Origin: Saccharothrix longispora
Lineage (GTDB): Bacteria; Actinomycetota; Actinomycetes; Mycobacteriales; Pseudonocardiaceae
Reading direction: 5' to 3'
DNA length: 64,000 nucleotides
Assembly (NCBI RefSeq): GCF_030852425.1
Contig: NZ_NSDM01000017.1
Span: 84,102-148,101, forward strand
Part shown: piece by piece, positions 45,940 to 55,261 of the stretch
Layout of the letters: every line of letters starts with the position of its first letter
How positions within the stretch are numbered: position 1 is the stretch's first letter
Notes under the pieces: model-generated
Databases searched by the model: none
Seen by the model: only the letters and a program-made list of their open reading frames with translations
Told to the model about the DNA's origin: nothing
Made by a program: the position numbers and the translations under genes

Positions 45940-47157
45940 GTGTCCACTGCCACCGCACTGCGCCGGATCGGCCGCCAACTCGACGACCCGGCGAGCCTGG
46001 GCCGCGCCGTCGACGACCTGCTCGCCGCGCGGACCCGGCCGCCCGCCGTGCTCGCCCTCGGCGAACCGACCCACGGGATCGAGGCGTTCCCGCTGCTGCG
46101 CAACGAACTCCTCGCGCACCTGGTGGAGCGCGGGTACCGGTCGATCGTGCTGGAGACCGACTTCTTCGCCGCGTCCGTCGTGGACGACTACGCGGGCGGC
46201 GCGGACGGGGGGATCGACGCGGTGCTCGCCACCGGGTTCAGCCACGGGTTCGGCCGTGTGCCCGGCAACCGCGAACTGGTCGAACAGCTCCGCGCGCACA
46301 ACGCCGACCGCGAGCCGCACGACCGGGTCCGCTTCCACGGCTTCGACGCGCCGACGGAGTCCGCGACCGCGCCCAGCCCGCGCCGCTCCCTGTTCGCGGT
46401 CCGCGACCACCTGCCCGCGGCGCTGCGGCCGAAGTCGGTCCGCGACCTCGACGCGCTGCTCGGCGACGACGCCGAGTGGGCGAACGAGGCGGTCGTGCAC
46501 GACCCGTCGGCGTCCGTCGGCGACTCCGACCGCGCCCGCGCCCTGCGCGTCGTCGCCGACGACCTCGCCAGCGCGCTGCGCCGCGCGGCGCCGCTCCTGC
46601 GACCGGTGGACCCGGACGGCTACGACCTGGCCGCCGCGCACGCGCGCACCGCGCTGGGCCTGCTGCGCTACCACGCGGCGATGGCAGACCCGGGACCCGA
46701 CCGCCTCGCGACCCTGCTCGGCGTGCGCGCCGAGATGATGGCCGAGAACCTGCTCGCGATCGTCGCCCGGGAGCGGCGGCGCGGGCCGGTCCTGGTGTTC
46801 GCGCACAACGCGCACCTCCAGCGCGCGCAGGCCGGCATGCGGCTCGGCGAGGACGACGTGAGCTGGTGCGGCGCCGGGGCGCTCGTCGCGCTCGCCCTCG
46901 GCGAGGACTACGCGTTCGTGGCGTCCGACGCCGACCCGCGCGGCGTTCCGGGCACCCTCCAGGGCGCGCTGGCCGAGGCGACCACCCGTCGCGCGCTGTT
47001 CCCGGCGCGGGCCCTGCTCGACGCGCTCCCCCCGTCGACCACCGCGGGTGAACCGATCGTGCGCGGCCACGTCCCGCTCGACCCGGCGGGCGTGGCCGGC
47101 GCCGACGCGGTCGTCTTCATCGCCGACACCGACGGGAGGCGTCACCGGTACTGGTGA
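45940..47157 (+). CDS. Erythromycin esterase family protein
   Basis: 405 residues. The N-terminal ALGEPTHGIEAFPLLRNEL carries the conserved His and Glu of the EreA/EreB superfamily, with further motifs IVLETDFFAA, FHGFDAP and VFAHNAHLQRAQ. The family hydrolyses macrolide lactones in some members, but most homologues in actinobacteria have no tested substrate. GTG 45940 follows AAAGGGG. It ends in a hairpin shared with the convergent kinase gene. Confidence 0.85.
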   Translation: MSTATALRRIGRQLDDPASLGRAVDDLLAARTRPPAVLALGEPTHGIEAFPLLRNELLAHLVERGYRSIVLETDFFAASVVDDYAGGADGGIDAVLATGFSHGFGRVPGNRELVEQLRAHNADREPHDRVRFHGFDAPTESATAPSPRRSLFAVRDHLPAALRPKSVRDLDALLGDDAEWANEAVVHDPSASVGDSDRARALRVVADDLASALRRAAPLLRPVDPDGYDLAAAHARTALGLLRYHAAMADPGPDRLATLLGVRAEMMAENLLAIVARERRRGPVLVFAHNAHLQRAQAGMRLGEDDVSWCGAGALVALALGEDYAFVASDADPRGVPGTLQGALAEATTRRALFPARALLDALPPSTTAGEPIVRGHVPLDPAGVAGADAVVFIADTDGRRHRYW

Positions 47158-47164
47158 CGCCTCC
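47135..47164. terminator. Bidirectional hairpin between convergent genes
   Basis: GGAGGCGTCACC and GGTGACGCCTCC form a perfect 12-bp stem with a 6-base loop. The stem overlaps the last codons and stop of the esterase-family gene and abuts the kinase stop. Confidence 0.7.
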
Positions 47165-48820
47165 TCAGGCGGCGTCCTCCGCCCCGGTGGCCGTGGCGGG
47201 CAGGGTGAAGCGGATGCGGGTGCCCTCGGTGTGCCCGGTGTCCAGGGCGATCGCGCCGCCGTGGTGCTCGACGATCTTCTTGCACAGGGCCAGGCCGATG
47301 CCCGTCCCGGTGTAGGTGTCGCGGGCGTGCAGGCGCTGGAAGATGACGAACACCTTCTCGGCGTACTCGGCGGGGATGCCGATGCCGTTGTCGGTGACGG
47401 CCAGCTCCCACGCCGGCGCGCCGTCCACCAGGGTGGCCGGTTCGCACGTCACGCGCACCAGCGGCGGCCGGTCCGGGCGGTGGAACTTCACGGCGTTGCC
47501 GACGAGGTTCTGCCACAGCATCACCAGCAGCGTGAGGTCGCCGGTGACGGCGGGCAGGTCGGCGGGGCGCTCGACGACTCCCCCGCTCTCCTCGATCGCC
47601 GCGCCGAGGTTGCGCAGCGCCTCGTCCAGGGCGCGGTCGAGGTCGATCCGCTCCTTGCCGCGGTTGACGCGACCGACGCGCGAGTACGTCAGCAGGTCGT
47701 TGATCAGCACCTGCATGCGCTTGGCGCCGTCGACGGCGAACCCGATGTACTGGACGCCGCGCTCGTCCAACCGGTCGCCGTAGCGCTTCTCCAGCAGCTG
47801 GCAGAAGGAGGCGACCTTGCGCAGCGGCTCCTGGAGGTCGTGCGAGGCGACGTAGGCGAACTGCTCCAGCTCGCCGTTGGAGCGGCGCAGCTCCTCGGCG
47901 CGGGCGTCCAGCACGGCCGCCTGCTCCACCAGGAGCTCCTCCCGGACGCGCACCTGCGCCAACTCCTCGACGATGCGCTCGCGCATGGCCTCCACGTCCT
48001 CGGCGACCGCGCGCAGGTCGGCCGGGCCGTGCGGGACGATGTGCAGCTCGAACTCGCCCTGGGCGATCCTCCGGGACGTGGACCGCAGCTGGTCGAGGGG
48101 CCGCACGACCAGCACGCGCACCACGACGGCGACGGCGATCCCGGCCAGTCCCAGCCCCAGCACCACGAGGCCGAGCACCCAGTTGCGCGCCGACCGCGCG
48201 TCGAGCAGCTCCGCCCGGCCGTCCGCCAACGCCTGGCGCAGGTGCTCGTCCTGGTCGGCGAACAGGCGGCGCAGGCTGTCGAAGGCGACCTTCCCCCGTT
48301 CGGCGGACGCCACGTCCACCGGCTTCGGCGCGCCCTCGACCACGCCCGCGATCAACGGGTCGGCGTACTCGCGGCGCCAGGCCGCGATCGCCTCCTGGAC
48401 GGCGGTCACGTCCGCCAGCAGCGGCTCGCGGCCGACCAGCAGCTCCCGCAACCGGTCGACCGACTCGCGCTCGGCCCGGACGCCCTCGGTGTAGGGGGTG
48501 AGGAACTGCGGGTCGGCGGTGACGGCGTAGCCGCGCGCGCCGGTCTCCTGGTCCACCACCGCGTTCTGCAGGCGGTACGCCTCGGCCCTGGCGGGCTGGA
48601 TGTGCTCCGACTGCTGGTCGGAGACCTCGGCGGTGTGCCGCAGCACCTCCGCGCCGATCACCGCGCCCACCACGACCACGACCCCCATGACCGCCAGGAG
48701 CGCGAAGAACCACGCCTGGACGGTCATGCGCTGCCACCCGCCGGTGGCGCCGGGACGGCGAGGCGGCACCGCGGCCGGATCGTCGTGCTCCGGCAGCTTG
48801 CCAACAGCCTGCGAGGACAC
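47165..48820 (-). CDS. CHASE3-type sensor histidine kinase
   Basis: 551 residues. Two membrane helices (about 35-60 and 205-225) enclose a CHASE3-like helical extracytoplasmic domain (VVDQETGARGYAVTADPQFL). A HAMP linker, a coiled coil, HisKA with YVASHDLQEPLRKV, and HATPase with NLVGNAVKF, DNGIGI and GTGIGLAL follow. This is the phytochrome-like orphan class. GTG 48820 has AAGGG at 8 bases. No response regulator is adjacent. Confidence 0.87.
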   Translation of the reverse strand: MSSQAVGKLPEHDDPAAVPPRRPGATGGWQRMTVQAWFFALLAVMGVVVVVGAVIGAEVLRHTAEVSDQQSEHIQPARAEAYRLQNAVVDQETGARGYAVTADPQFLTPYTEGVRAERESVDRLRELLVGREPLLADVTAVQEAIAAWRREYADPLIAGVVEGAPKPVDVASAERGKVAFDSLRRLFADQDEHLRQALADGRAELLDARSARNWVLGLVVLGLGLAGIAVAVVVRVLVVRPLDQLRSTSRRIAQGEFELHIVPHGPADLRAVAEDVEAMRERIVEELAQVRVREELLVEQAAVLDARAEELRRSNGELEQFAYVASHDLQEPLRKVASFCQLLEKRYGDRLDERGVQYIGFAVDGAKRMQVLINDLLTYSRVGRVNRGKERIDLDRALDEALRNLGAAIEESGGVVERPADLPAVTGDLTLLVMLWQNLVGNAVKFHRPDRPPLVRVTCEPATLVDGAPAWELAVTDNGIGIPAEYAEKVFVIFQRLHARDTYTGTGIGLALCKKIVEHHGGAIALDTGHTEGTRIRFTLPATATGAEDAA

Positions 48821-49054
48821 CGCATCCACCCTTCGAGGCCGGCGACGGCTCGTGCGGCCACCGGGTCCGGCGACAGCGGAAGGATAGACAACCGGCCGGC
48901 CCGCGCGGCCCGCGCCGGTCGGATGACGGCGGGGCGCGTGACGATACGGTGACGGCTCGCGCACGACATCTCCGAGCAGGAGATTCCCCATGGCCGACCA
49001 GGACGACAGCAGGGTGATCCGAGGTCATCCGCCATCGACACCACGATTCCGAGC

Positions 49055-49822
49055 GTGGCCAGGGCCTACGACGCGGCGTTAGGCGGCAAGGACGACTACG
49101 AGATCGACCGCCAACTCCTCGCCCGGCTCGACGCCGCCGTCCCCGAGGTCGCGAGCATCGCGCTGACCAACCGCAAGTTCCTCATCCGCGCCGTCCGCTA
49201 CCTCGCGGTGAACGCGGGCGTGCAGCAGTTCCTGGACCGCGGGTCGGGCCTGCCCGCCGCCGGGAACACCCACCAGGTCGCGCAGCGCCTCGACTCCGAC
49301 GCCGTCGTGGTGTACGTGGACAACGACCCCGTGGTCCTCGCGCACGGCCGCGCGCTGCTGGAGGAGAACGACAACACCGCCTTCATCGCCGCCGACATCT
49401 TCGACCCGCCGCAGGTGCTCGACCACGAGGTGGTGCGATCCACGATCGACTTCACCCGTCCCGTCGCACTCATGCAGGTCGCGCCCCTGCAGCACCACCC
49501 CGGCCCGGACCCGCGGACCGCGGTGGACGTCATGCGGCGCTACGTCGAGGCGCTGCCGTCCGGCTCGTACGTGGTCTTCAGCCACTTCTTCGACCCGGAG
49601 GACGAGAACAGCGAGGTCGCACGCCGCGTCCAGGGCATCCTCAACAGCGGCATCAACCGCGGCCACTTCCGCACCCGCGACGAGATCACGCCGATGCTCG
49701 ACGGCCTGCAACTGCTCGACCCCGGCCTGGTCGTCGCGGACGAGTGGTGGCCGGACGGACCGCGCACCACCCTCCCCGCGGCCGGTCACTGCATCGTCGC
49801 CGCGCTCGGCGTGAAGCCCTGA
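49055..49822 (+). CDS. SAM-dependent methyltransferase (DUF574), probable 5' frameshift
   Basis: 255 residues from GTG 49055. Signature ARAYDAALGGKDDYEIDRQ, then VQQFLDRGSGLPAAGNTHQVA and VVYVDNDPVVLAHGRALL, is typical of S-adenosyl methyltransferase PF04672. The family normally begins with IDTTxPxxAR, encoded here just upstream in the same frame but without a start. A well-spaced GCAGGAG and ATG at 48990 lie in another frame. A one-base deletion near 49024 would join them, so the gene probably began at 48990 and may be inactive or wrongly assembled. Confidence 0.75.
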   Translation: MARAYDAALGGKDDYEIDRQLLARLDAAVPEVASIALTNRKFLIRAVRYLAVNAGVQQFLDRGSGLPAAGNTHQVAQRLDSDAVVVYVDNDPVVLAHGRALLEENDNTAFIAADIFDPPQVLDHEVVRSTIDFTRPVALMQVAPLQHHPGPDPRTAVDVMRRYVEALPSGSYVVFSHFFDPEDENSEVARRVQGILNSGINRGHFRTRDEITPMLDGLQLLDPGLVVADEWWPDGPRTTLPAAGHCIVAALGVKP

Positions 49823-49939
49823 TCCGGCAGGACACCCCTGACCGCGCCGGTGCCCCGGCGGCCGGGCACGTCGTGGTCGACGACCGGCGGCGGGACGCTC
49901 CGGGGTACCGCGCGGACCCCGGTGCCTAGGCTGTCCCGC

Positions 49940-51850
49940 ATGTCCGATCAAGCCGTGGTCCTCGGTGTCCTCCGCGCCGCGCCGGGAGTGGTGTTCGTCG
50001 AACCGGGACCGCACCTGGTCATGCGCGACGAGGTCCACGACGAGGCCCGGGCCGAACTCGCGCGGCGCGGGCTGCCCGCGTCGCACCCGTACGTCGGGTG
50101 GCACACCCAGGCCGACGGTTTCGACGGCGCGGGCGTCCTCGTGCGACCGCAGCGGGTCCTCTTCGGCGGGGACCGGGCGGTCGTGGCGCGGGCACTGGCG
50201 GGCCTGGAGCCGCACGGGTTCGCGGTCCTCGGTGGACGCACCGACGGCGAGGTGTTCGTGCTGCACCGGGACGCAGCTCCCGCGCGGGTGGACCCGGCTC
50301 TCGCGGAGCAGTGGCGGACGCGGTTGGCCGTGCTGTGCGACGAGCTGCTCGCGCCGCTGCGCGACGGCGAGCGGGCACTCCTCCACGAGGTGGTCGCACA
50401 CACCGGGATGCGGGACCTCCTGGCACCCGCCGTGCGGGCACTGCGCCTGCGGCGTGCGCTGACCGACGACGACCTGGACGTCGCGTGCTCGCCGGGAGGT
50501 CTGGAGGAGCTGGGGTCCGAGGCGCCTGCCGTGGTCTCGCACGCGCTCCGGGTCGGCCACGCGAGGTCCCGGGAGGCGGCTGCGGCACTGGCCGCCGGGG
50601 GGCGGGCCGACGGCGCTCTCCTGCGCGCCTGGGACGATCCCGAGGCGCTGCGGACGGCACGGGCGGCGGCGCTCGGCGGGCGCGACACGGGCGTCTACCT
50701 CGACCTCGTGGAACAGGCCGGTGCGGACCCCGTGGCCGCCGCCGTCGAGCTGGCCGCGGAGGTCGACGCAGCCGGCGGGGACACCCGTGCCACCGCGGCC
50801 GGCCTGGTCGCGCGCCACGGCGGTCAGCGGCGCGAGCACGCCCTCGCCGCCCTGCGCGACGAACGGGTGCCGCCGTGGCTGCGGGTCGTCGTCGCCGACC
50901 GCTGGACCAGGACCCCCGTCACCGACCCGGCGGACCCGTGGCCGGCCGCGGTCGACGGCGCCCGCGCCGCCCTCGGCCTCCCGCCCAGCCCGGGGTTCGA
51001 CCCCACCACCAGGGCCGGCCGGGACGCGGCGGTCGAGCTGCGGGAAACCCTGGTCGACCGGCACCTCGACGGGCTGCGGGCGGCACTCGGCCGGACCGAC
51101 CTCGACGAGCCCGCGGTCGCCGTGCTGCTCGAACTGCTCCACGGCGCCGGGGCGCTGCGGGCGCGCGACCTCGCCCCCCTGGCCCGTGACTGGCGCACGC
51201 GCCTCTTCGTCGAACCCAACCCGTACACGAGCGCCGCACCCGCCGTCGTGACCTACGCGGCCGCACTCGACGCGCTGGGCGACGACACCGGCCGGCAGGT
51301 CGCCGACGCCGTGGCACGGGACACCAGCGCGTGGTCGCTGCCCGCACGCCTGCTCCTTCGGGGAGCGTGGGCCCGCGACCGGGACGACGACCTCGCCGCC
51401 GAGGCGGAACTCCTGCCCCTCGCGCACGGCGGCGACACCGGGGCGGGCGCCGCCGCGCACGCCCTGTGCCTCGTGCGCGCGCGGTTGCGCCGGATCACGC
51501 CCGTGGCCGCCGCCTGCGAGTCGATCGTGGAGGCCCCCGCGCGTCCGCCCTACGTCCGCCGCGGTTTCGCCTCCGCCGCCATCGCCTTGGCCGACGGCGG
51601 GACGGGCTTGTGGTCGCACCACTTCCGCAGCGCGTCCGTGCGCGCCCTGGACGCGGCGCTCCGCGTCGTGGGCGACGAGCGGCTTCCCCGGGAAGCCCGC
51701 CGGGTGGTCCTGGCCGTCGCCGACACCTCGACGGTCCTCGACCACCCGGGGCACGCCCGCCCCGTCGCGGCGCAGCCCGCCGACGTGGACCGCCTGCGGG
51801 CGCTGCGGCAGGCGGTGGGAGCCCTGCTGGAGGCGGGTCCGGCGCTGTAG
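49940..51850 (+). CDS. Large Ala/Arg-rich protein of unknown function
   Basis: 636 residues, soluble, with no signal or membrane segment and no fold I recognise. It is rich in Ala, Arg, Leu and Asp, and the C-terminal two thirds look like stacked helices, as in armadillo/HEAT-type proteins. The N-terminal 130 residues (MSDQAVVLGVLRAAPGVVFV and EVFVLHRD) may be a separate alpha/beta domain. ATG 49940 is probably leaderless: a TAGGCT -10 box (49927-49932) ends 7 bases before it. Confidence 0.6.
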   Translation: MSDQAVVLGVLRAAPGVVFVEPGPHLVMRDEVHDEARAELARRGLPASHPYVGWHTQADGFDGAGVLVRPQRVLFGGDRAVVARALAGLEPHGFAVLGGRTDGEVFVLHRDAAPARVDPALAEQWRTRLAVLCDELLAPLRDGERALLHEVVAHTGMRDLLAPAVRALRLRRALTDDDLDVACSPGGLEELGSEAPAVVSHALRVGHARSREAAAALAAGGRADGALLRAWDDPEALRTARAAALGGRDTGVYLDLVEQAGADPVAAAVELAAEVDAAGGDTRATAAGLVARHGGQRREHALAALRDERVPPWLRVVVADRWTRTPVTDPADPWPAAVDGARAALGLPPSPGFDPTTRAGRDAAVELRETLVDRHLDGLRAALGRTDLDEPAVAVLLELLHGAGALRARDLAPLARDWRTRLFVEPNPYTSAAPAVVTYAAALDALGDDTGRQVADAVARDTSAWSLPARLLLRGAWARDRDDDLAAEAELLPLAHGGDTGAGAAAHALCLVRARLRRITPVAAACESIVEAPARPPYVRRGFASAAIALADGGTGLWSHHFRSASVRALDAALRVVGDERLPREARRVVLAVADTSTVLDHPGHARPVAAQPADVDRLRALRQAVGALLEAGPAL

Positions 51851-51929
51851 CCGACGCCCGGCGGCGGGCCGACCCCGGCGACCGGGCGAACCCGCCTCCC
51901 GCGAACGCCGACTCACTACGTTCGTGCGG

Positions 51930-53075
51930 GTGCGAATCCTCTTCTCGAGCCTCGGCTCACACGGACACGCCTATCCCCTCCTGCCGCTGGCGATCGCCGC
52001 CCGGGAGGTGGGCCACGACGTCACGTTCGCGACCACGTCGCCGTTCGAGCGCGCCGTGACCGCCCACGGCATCGACCACGTCGCCAACGGCATGGACATG
52101 CTCGCGGCGTTCGACCTGGCCGACGCGGGCCCTGCGGCCCGCAAGGCACCCGGTTTCCGGCCCGAGCGGGTTTCGCGGGTGTTCGGCTCGATCCTGCCGC
52201 GCAGCCACGCCGCCGACCTGGCGCCGGTCATCGCCGACCGCAAACCCGACCTGGTCGTGCACGAGCTGGCCAACCCCGGCGCGGGACTGGCCGCGAGGGT
52301 CGCGGGCGTGCCCGCGGTGTGCCACTCGTTCGGTCGGATGTGGCGGCCGACAGGACCTCCCGAGGTCTTGCGCGCCCACTTGGCGGAGGTCGCCGCGGAG
52401 CTGGGCGTCGACCTGCCCGACGGCGACCTCATGTCCCTGGGCAACCCCTACCTCGACATCTGCCCGCCGTCGGTGCAGGACCCGGAGCTGCCGGTGCCGC
52501 CGGCCCTCGTCGTCCCGCTGCGGCCGGTGCCGTTCTCCGAGCCGGGCGAGCTGCCGCCGTGGGTGCGCGAGCACCGCGAGCCGCTGGTGTACCTGACGTT
52601 CGGCACGGCGTTCGGCGACCCTCGGGTGCTGCGCACCGCCATCGCCGGCCTGGCCACGCTCGGCACGCGGGTGATCGTGTCCACCGGTCCGAGCGTCGCG
52701 GTGGGCGCGTTGGGCGAGACGCCGGACAACGTGCTCGTGCTGCCGTGGTTGCCGCACGCCGACCTCCTGCCGCACGTGGACCTCGTGGTGCACCACGGCG
52801 GCGCCGGCACCACGATGGGCACGTTCGCCACGGGCGTGCCGCACCTGGTCCTGCCGCAGGGCGCGGACCAGTTCGCCAATGCCGACGTGGTGGCCTCCGC
52901 CGGGCTCGGCGATCAGGTTCTCCCCGACGACCTGACCGCCGAGGTGGTCGCGGCCAAAGCACGCCGCCTGCTCACCGACGAGGCCGTGCTCGGCGCGGTC
53001 AGGACGATGGCCGAGGAGGTGGCGGCCATGCCGTCACCGCACGACGTGGCGCTCGTCCTGCCCGAGTACACCTGA
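51930..53075 (+). CDS. Macrolide-type glycosyltransferase (GT1)
   Basis: 381 residues of the UDP-glycosyltransferase/MGT family. N-terminal RILFSSLGSHGHAYPLLPLA and the C-terminal nucleotide-sugar motif LVVHHGGAGTTMGTFATGVPHLVLP with QGADQFANA are intact. I prefer GTG 51930 to GTG 51924: it gives the standard MRIL start and lies 7 bases after a TACGTT -10 box, as expected for a leaderless message. No polyketide or aglycone genes are nearby, so the acceptor is unknown. Confidence 0.85.
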   Translation: MRILFSSLGSHGHAYPLLPLAIAAREVGHDVTFATTSPFERAVTAHGIDHVANGMDMLAAFDLADAGPAARKAPGFRPERVSRVFGSILPRSHAADLAPVIADRKPDLVVHELANPGAGLAARVAGVPAVCHSFGRMWRPTGPPEVLRAHLAEVAAELGVDLPDGDLMSLGNPYLDICPPSVQDPELPVPPALVVPLRPVPFSEPGELPPWVREHREPLVYLTFGTAFGDPRVLRTAIAGLATLGTRVIVSTGPSVAVGALGETPDNVLVLPWLPHADLLPHVDLVVHHGGAGTTMGTFATGVPHLVLPQGADQFANADVVASAGLGDQVLPDDLTAEVVAAKARRLLTDEAVLGAVRTMAEEVAAMPSPHDVALVLPEYT

Positions 53076-53081
53076 CCGTCC

Positions 53082-53119
53082 GCCGCCTGGCCGCGCCGTC
53101 CTGGTCGCGGTCAGGCGGC
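53082..53119 (+). terminator. Hairpin terminator after the glycosyltransferase
   Basis: Two 14-base arms (53082-53095 and 53106-53119) pair with one G-T, loop of 10, starting 6 bases after the stop. The remaining 335 bases to 53454 hold nothing I can support. Confidence 0.65.
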
Positions 53120-53454
53120 ACGCCCCGCCCTCACGCGAGGTGCGGGTACGTCGCCGCCGCTCCGCGCGGGGCGACCTGGCCATCGCCCACCGTTCGGCGA
53201 CGGAGTGGCTCCGGAAACGCGATGTCCCCCTGCGCTCGGGCGCGTGGAGTCCCTGGCGGTCGTGGCCTCGTTGCCCGGCCCGCCCCCTGCCTGGCCGGGT
53301 TCGCCCGGTACACCGCGGGCCCGCCGCAGCGGCGGGGGCCAGTCGCTCCTGTCGCCGTCGGAGGAGATCCGGGACCCGATCGCCCACAGGACGGACACCC
53401 GGGGGCGGGTCGAGGCCGAGCGAACCCCGGCGACCCCCTCGGGCGACCTCCGCG

Positions 53455-54580
53455 TCAGCGCCGGCCCGACGTCCGCCGAGGGTCCGCCGGGTCGGCGGCG
53501 GCTTCGTCGGCCGCCTGGTGCACCTCGGGCCGGAACACGGTCCGCTTCGCGGTCGCCCGCCCGTGCCGCATCCGCGTCAGCACGTGGTTCGCGCTCTCGG
53601 CGAGCCGGTGCGAGTCCAGGACCACGGTGGCGCGCAGGGGACCGGCGCCGCTGTCGATCAGCGCGAGGACCTCGGGCACCCCGTCCACACCGATGACCAC
53701 GGTGCTCCCGGTCGCGGGGGAATCGTTCGCCCGCGAGGCGTCCACCGCGCCGAGCGCCGTCTCGTCGTTGGTGCGGAACACCGCGTCCAGCCGCCCGTGC
53801 CGGACGTCGAGCCTGCGCACGTGGGTCTCCACCGCTCTCCACCGCGTCGTGGGCGCGGAACCTCTGGAACGCGCAGCCGTCCTCCACCTCGATGGAGACG
53901 TCGTCGACGCGGGCGCGCAGCACCGCTGCCGGTCCGGGTGCTCCCGGCCGGCCACGATGAGCACCCTGGGACGCCGGACCCCGTGTCGCGCGAAGTGCTC
54001 CGCGAGCCACTGGCGGCGAGCCGGCCCAGGTCCGAGGAGAGGTACCCGACGAACGCGGCGTTGGGCGGGTAGCGGGCCTCGTCGCCGAACAGCTCGATGT
54101 CGGCGAAGACGACCGGCACGAGCCCACCGGGGTACTCGCGCCGGGACCGGACCAGGCGCCTCAGGTGGTGCGCCTGCGCGGCGGCGTCGTAGTCGCGTTC
54201 CGGCGTCTTGAGCACCAGGTCCAGCCCGTTGCGGTCCAGCACGCCGTGCATGTCCTGCACCAGCCCGGCGAGCCAGTACTTCTGCCTGAACGCCGACGCC
54301 ACCAGGAACACCCGCCTGCTCCGCGGGCGCAGCGACGCCACCGCGACACCGCGACACCGGTCGCGAACGCGAGGGGCGCCACCCACAGCGCGGCGGTCGG
54401 GCTCAGCAGCCCGCTGCGCAGCAGTGCGACTCCGCCGGCGACCGCCGGCCCGAGGAACGCCACCGCCCCGACGGGCACCGTGCCGCCCGTGAGCGGCCAC
54501 GGGCGCGCGTTCTGCTGGTGGATGATCCGGACGTCCCGTCCGGCCCGCACGACGGAACTCCCCGAGGACGCCCCGGCCAC
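53455..54580 (-). pseudogene. Broken membrane-anchored periplasmic-binding-type protein
   Basis: Read in corrected frames it would be about 370 residues: two N-terminal helices (SPTAALWVAPLAFATGVAV) and a type-1 periplasmic-binding fold (RRVFLVASAFRQKYWLAG, VPVVFADIELFGDEARYPP, DAVFRTNDETALGAVDAS, VVIGVDGVPEVLALID). The frame is broken four times: near 54349 and 53836 by perfect 8-bp and 10-bp tandem duplications, and near 54015 and 53930 by what look like one-base deletions. The start near 54580 is approximate. The closest match is the ribose/LacI-type sugar-binding fold. Confidence 0.75.
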
Positions 54581-54752
54581 CTGACCGTCCGCCCCGTCCG
54601 CCGGCACCTCGTCGCGCACGTCGCGCACCGGGAACCCGGCGCGGGCGGATCGGGACGTGGTCGCCCGACTTGGCGTCACGCGCCGCCGCGCGGTGTCGGC
54701 TCCACCCCCGGGCGCTACCGTCGGGCGGACCACACCTACCGGAGGAAGTGCC

Positions 54753-55085
54753 ATGCCGAAATTCGTGACCATCGGGTACGGGGACCGGGAGGGCTACGAC
54801 CGCACCGACGCGGCCGTGCTCGACGAGGCGCACGCCCACGACGCCCTCCTGCACGCGACGGGCGAACCCATGGGGATCGCCGGCACACCCGTGCAGGTGC
54901 GGAACCACGACGGTGCCGGCACGACCGCGGAGAGCGGACCTTTCCTGTCCTCGGCCCTCCCGGTCGCCGGGTTCGCGATCATCGAGGCGGCCACGCTGGA
55001 GGAGGCCGTCCGGATCGCGTCGAAGACCCCGTGCGCGGTCGCGCACGGCGTCGTCGAGGTCTGGCCGTTGCGGGAGGCGCCGTAG
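54753..55085 (+). CDS. YCII-related (DGPF) family protein
   Basis: 110 residues: MPKFVTIGYGDREGYDRT and FAIIEAATLEEAVRIASKTP fit the dimeric alpha/beta YCII fold. ATG 54753 has GGAGGAAG 8 bases upstream. Homologues occur near ECF sigma factors, but none is here. Function unknown. Confidence 0.82.
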   Translation: MPKFVTIGYGDREGYDRTDAAVLDEAHAHDALLHATGEPMGIAGTPVQVRNHDGAGTTAESGPFLSSALPVAGFAIIEAATLEEAVRIASKTPCAVAHGVVEVWPLREAP

Positions 55086-55140
55086 GCGCGGCCAGGCCCG
55101 TGCGGTGACCGGTTCCCCCGCCGCGGCCCGCAGGGTTCGA

Positions 55141-55175
55141 GACGGCGACCTCGCGTCGCACGAGAGGTCGCCGTC
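55141..55175. terminator. Bidirectional hairpin between YCII and DUF4190 genes
   Basis: GACGGCGACCTC and GAGGTCGCCGTC form a perfect 12-bp stem with an 11-base loop between convergent genes. Confidence 0.65.
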
Positions 55176-55261
55176 CTCGCGGGAACGCGTGGTGCGTTTC
55201 GCGCCGTACGGCTTCCGCGCCACCCGGGTTCACCTGCCGGGACGGCAGGACTCTCCCGTGG

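Noticed and set aside
49079..51916. A 945-residue minus-strand frame across the DUF574 and unknown genes
   Set aside because: It spans two genes and an intergenic region and has biased composition; the plus-strand genes have family motifs or a leaderless start.
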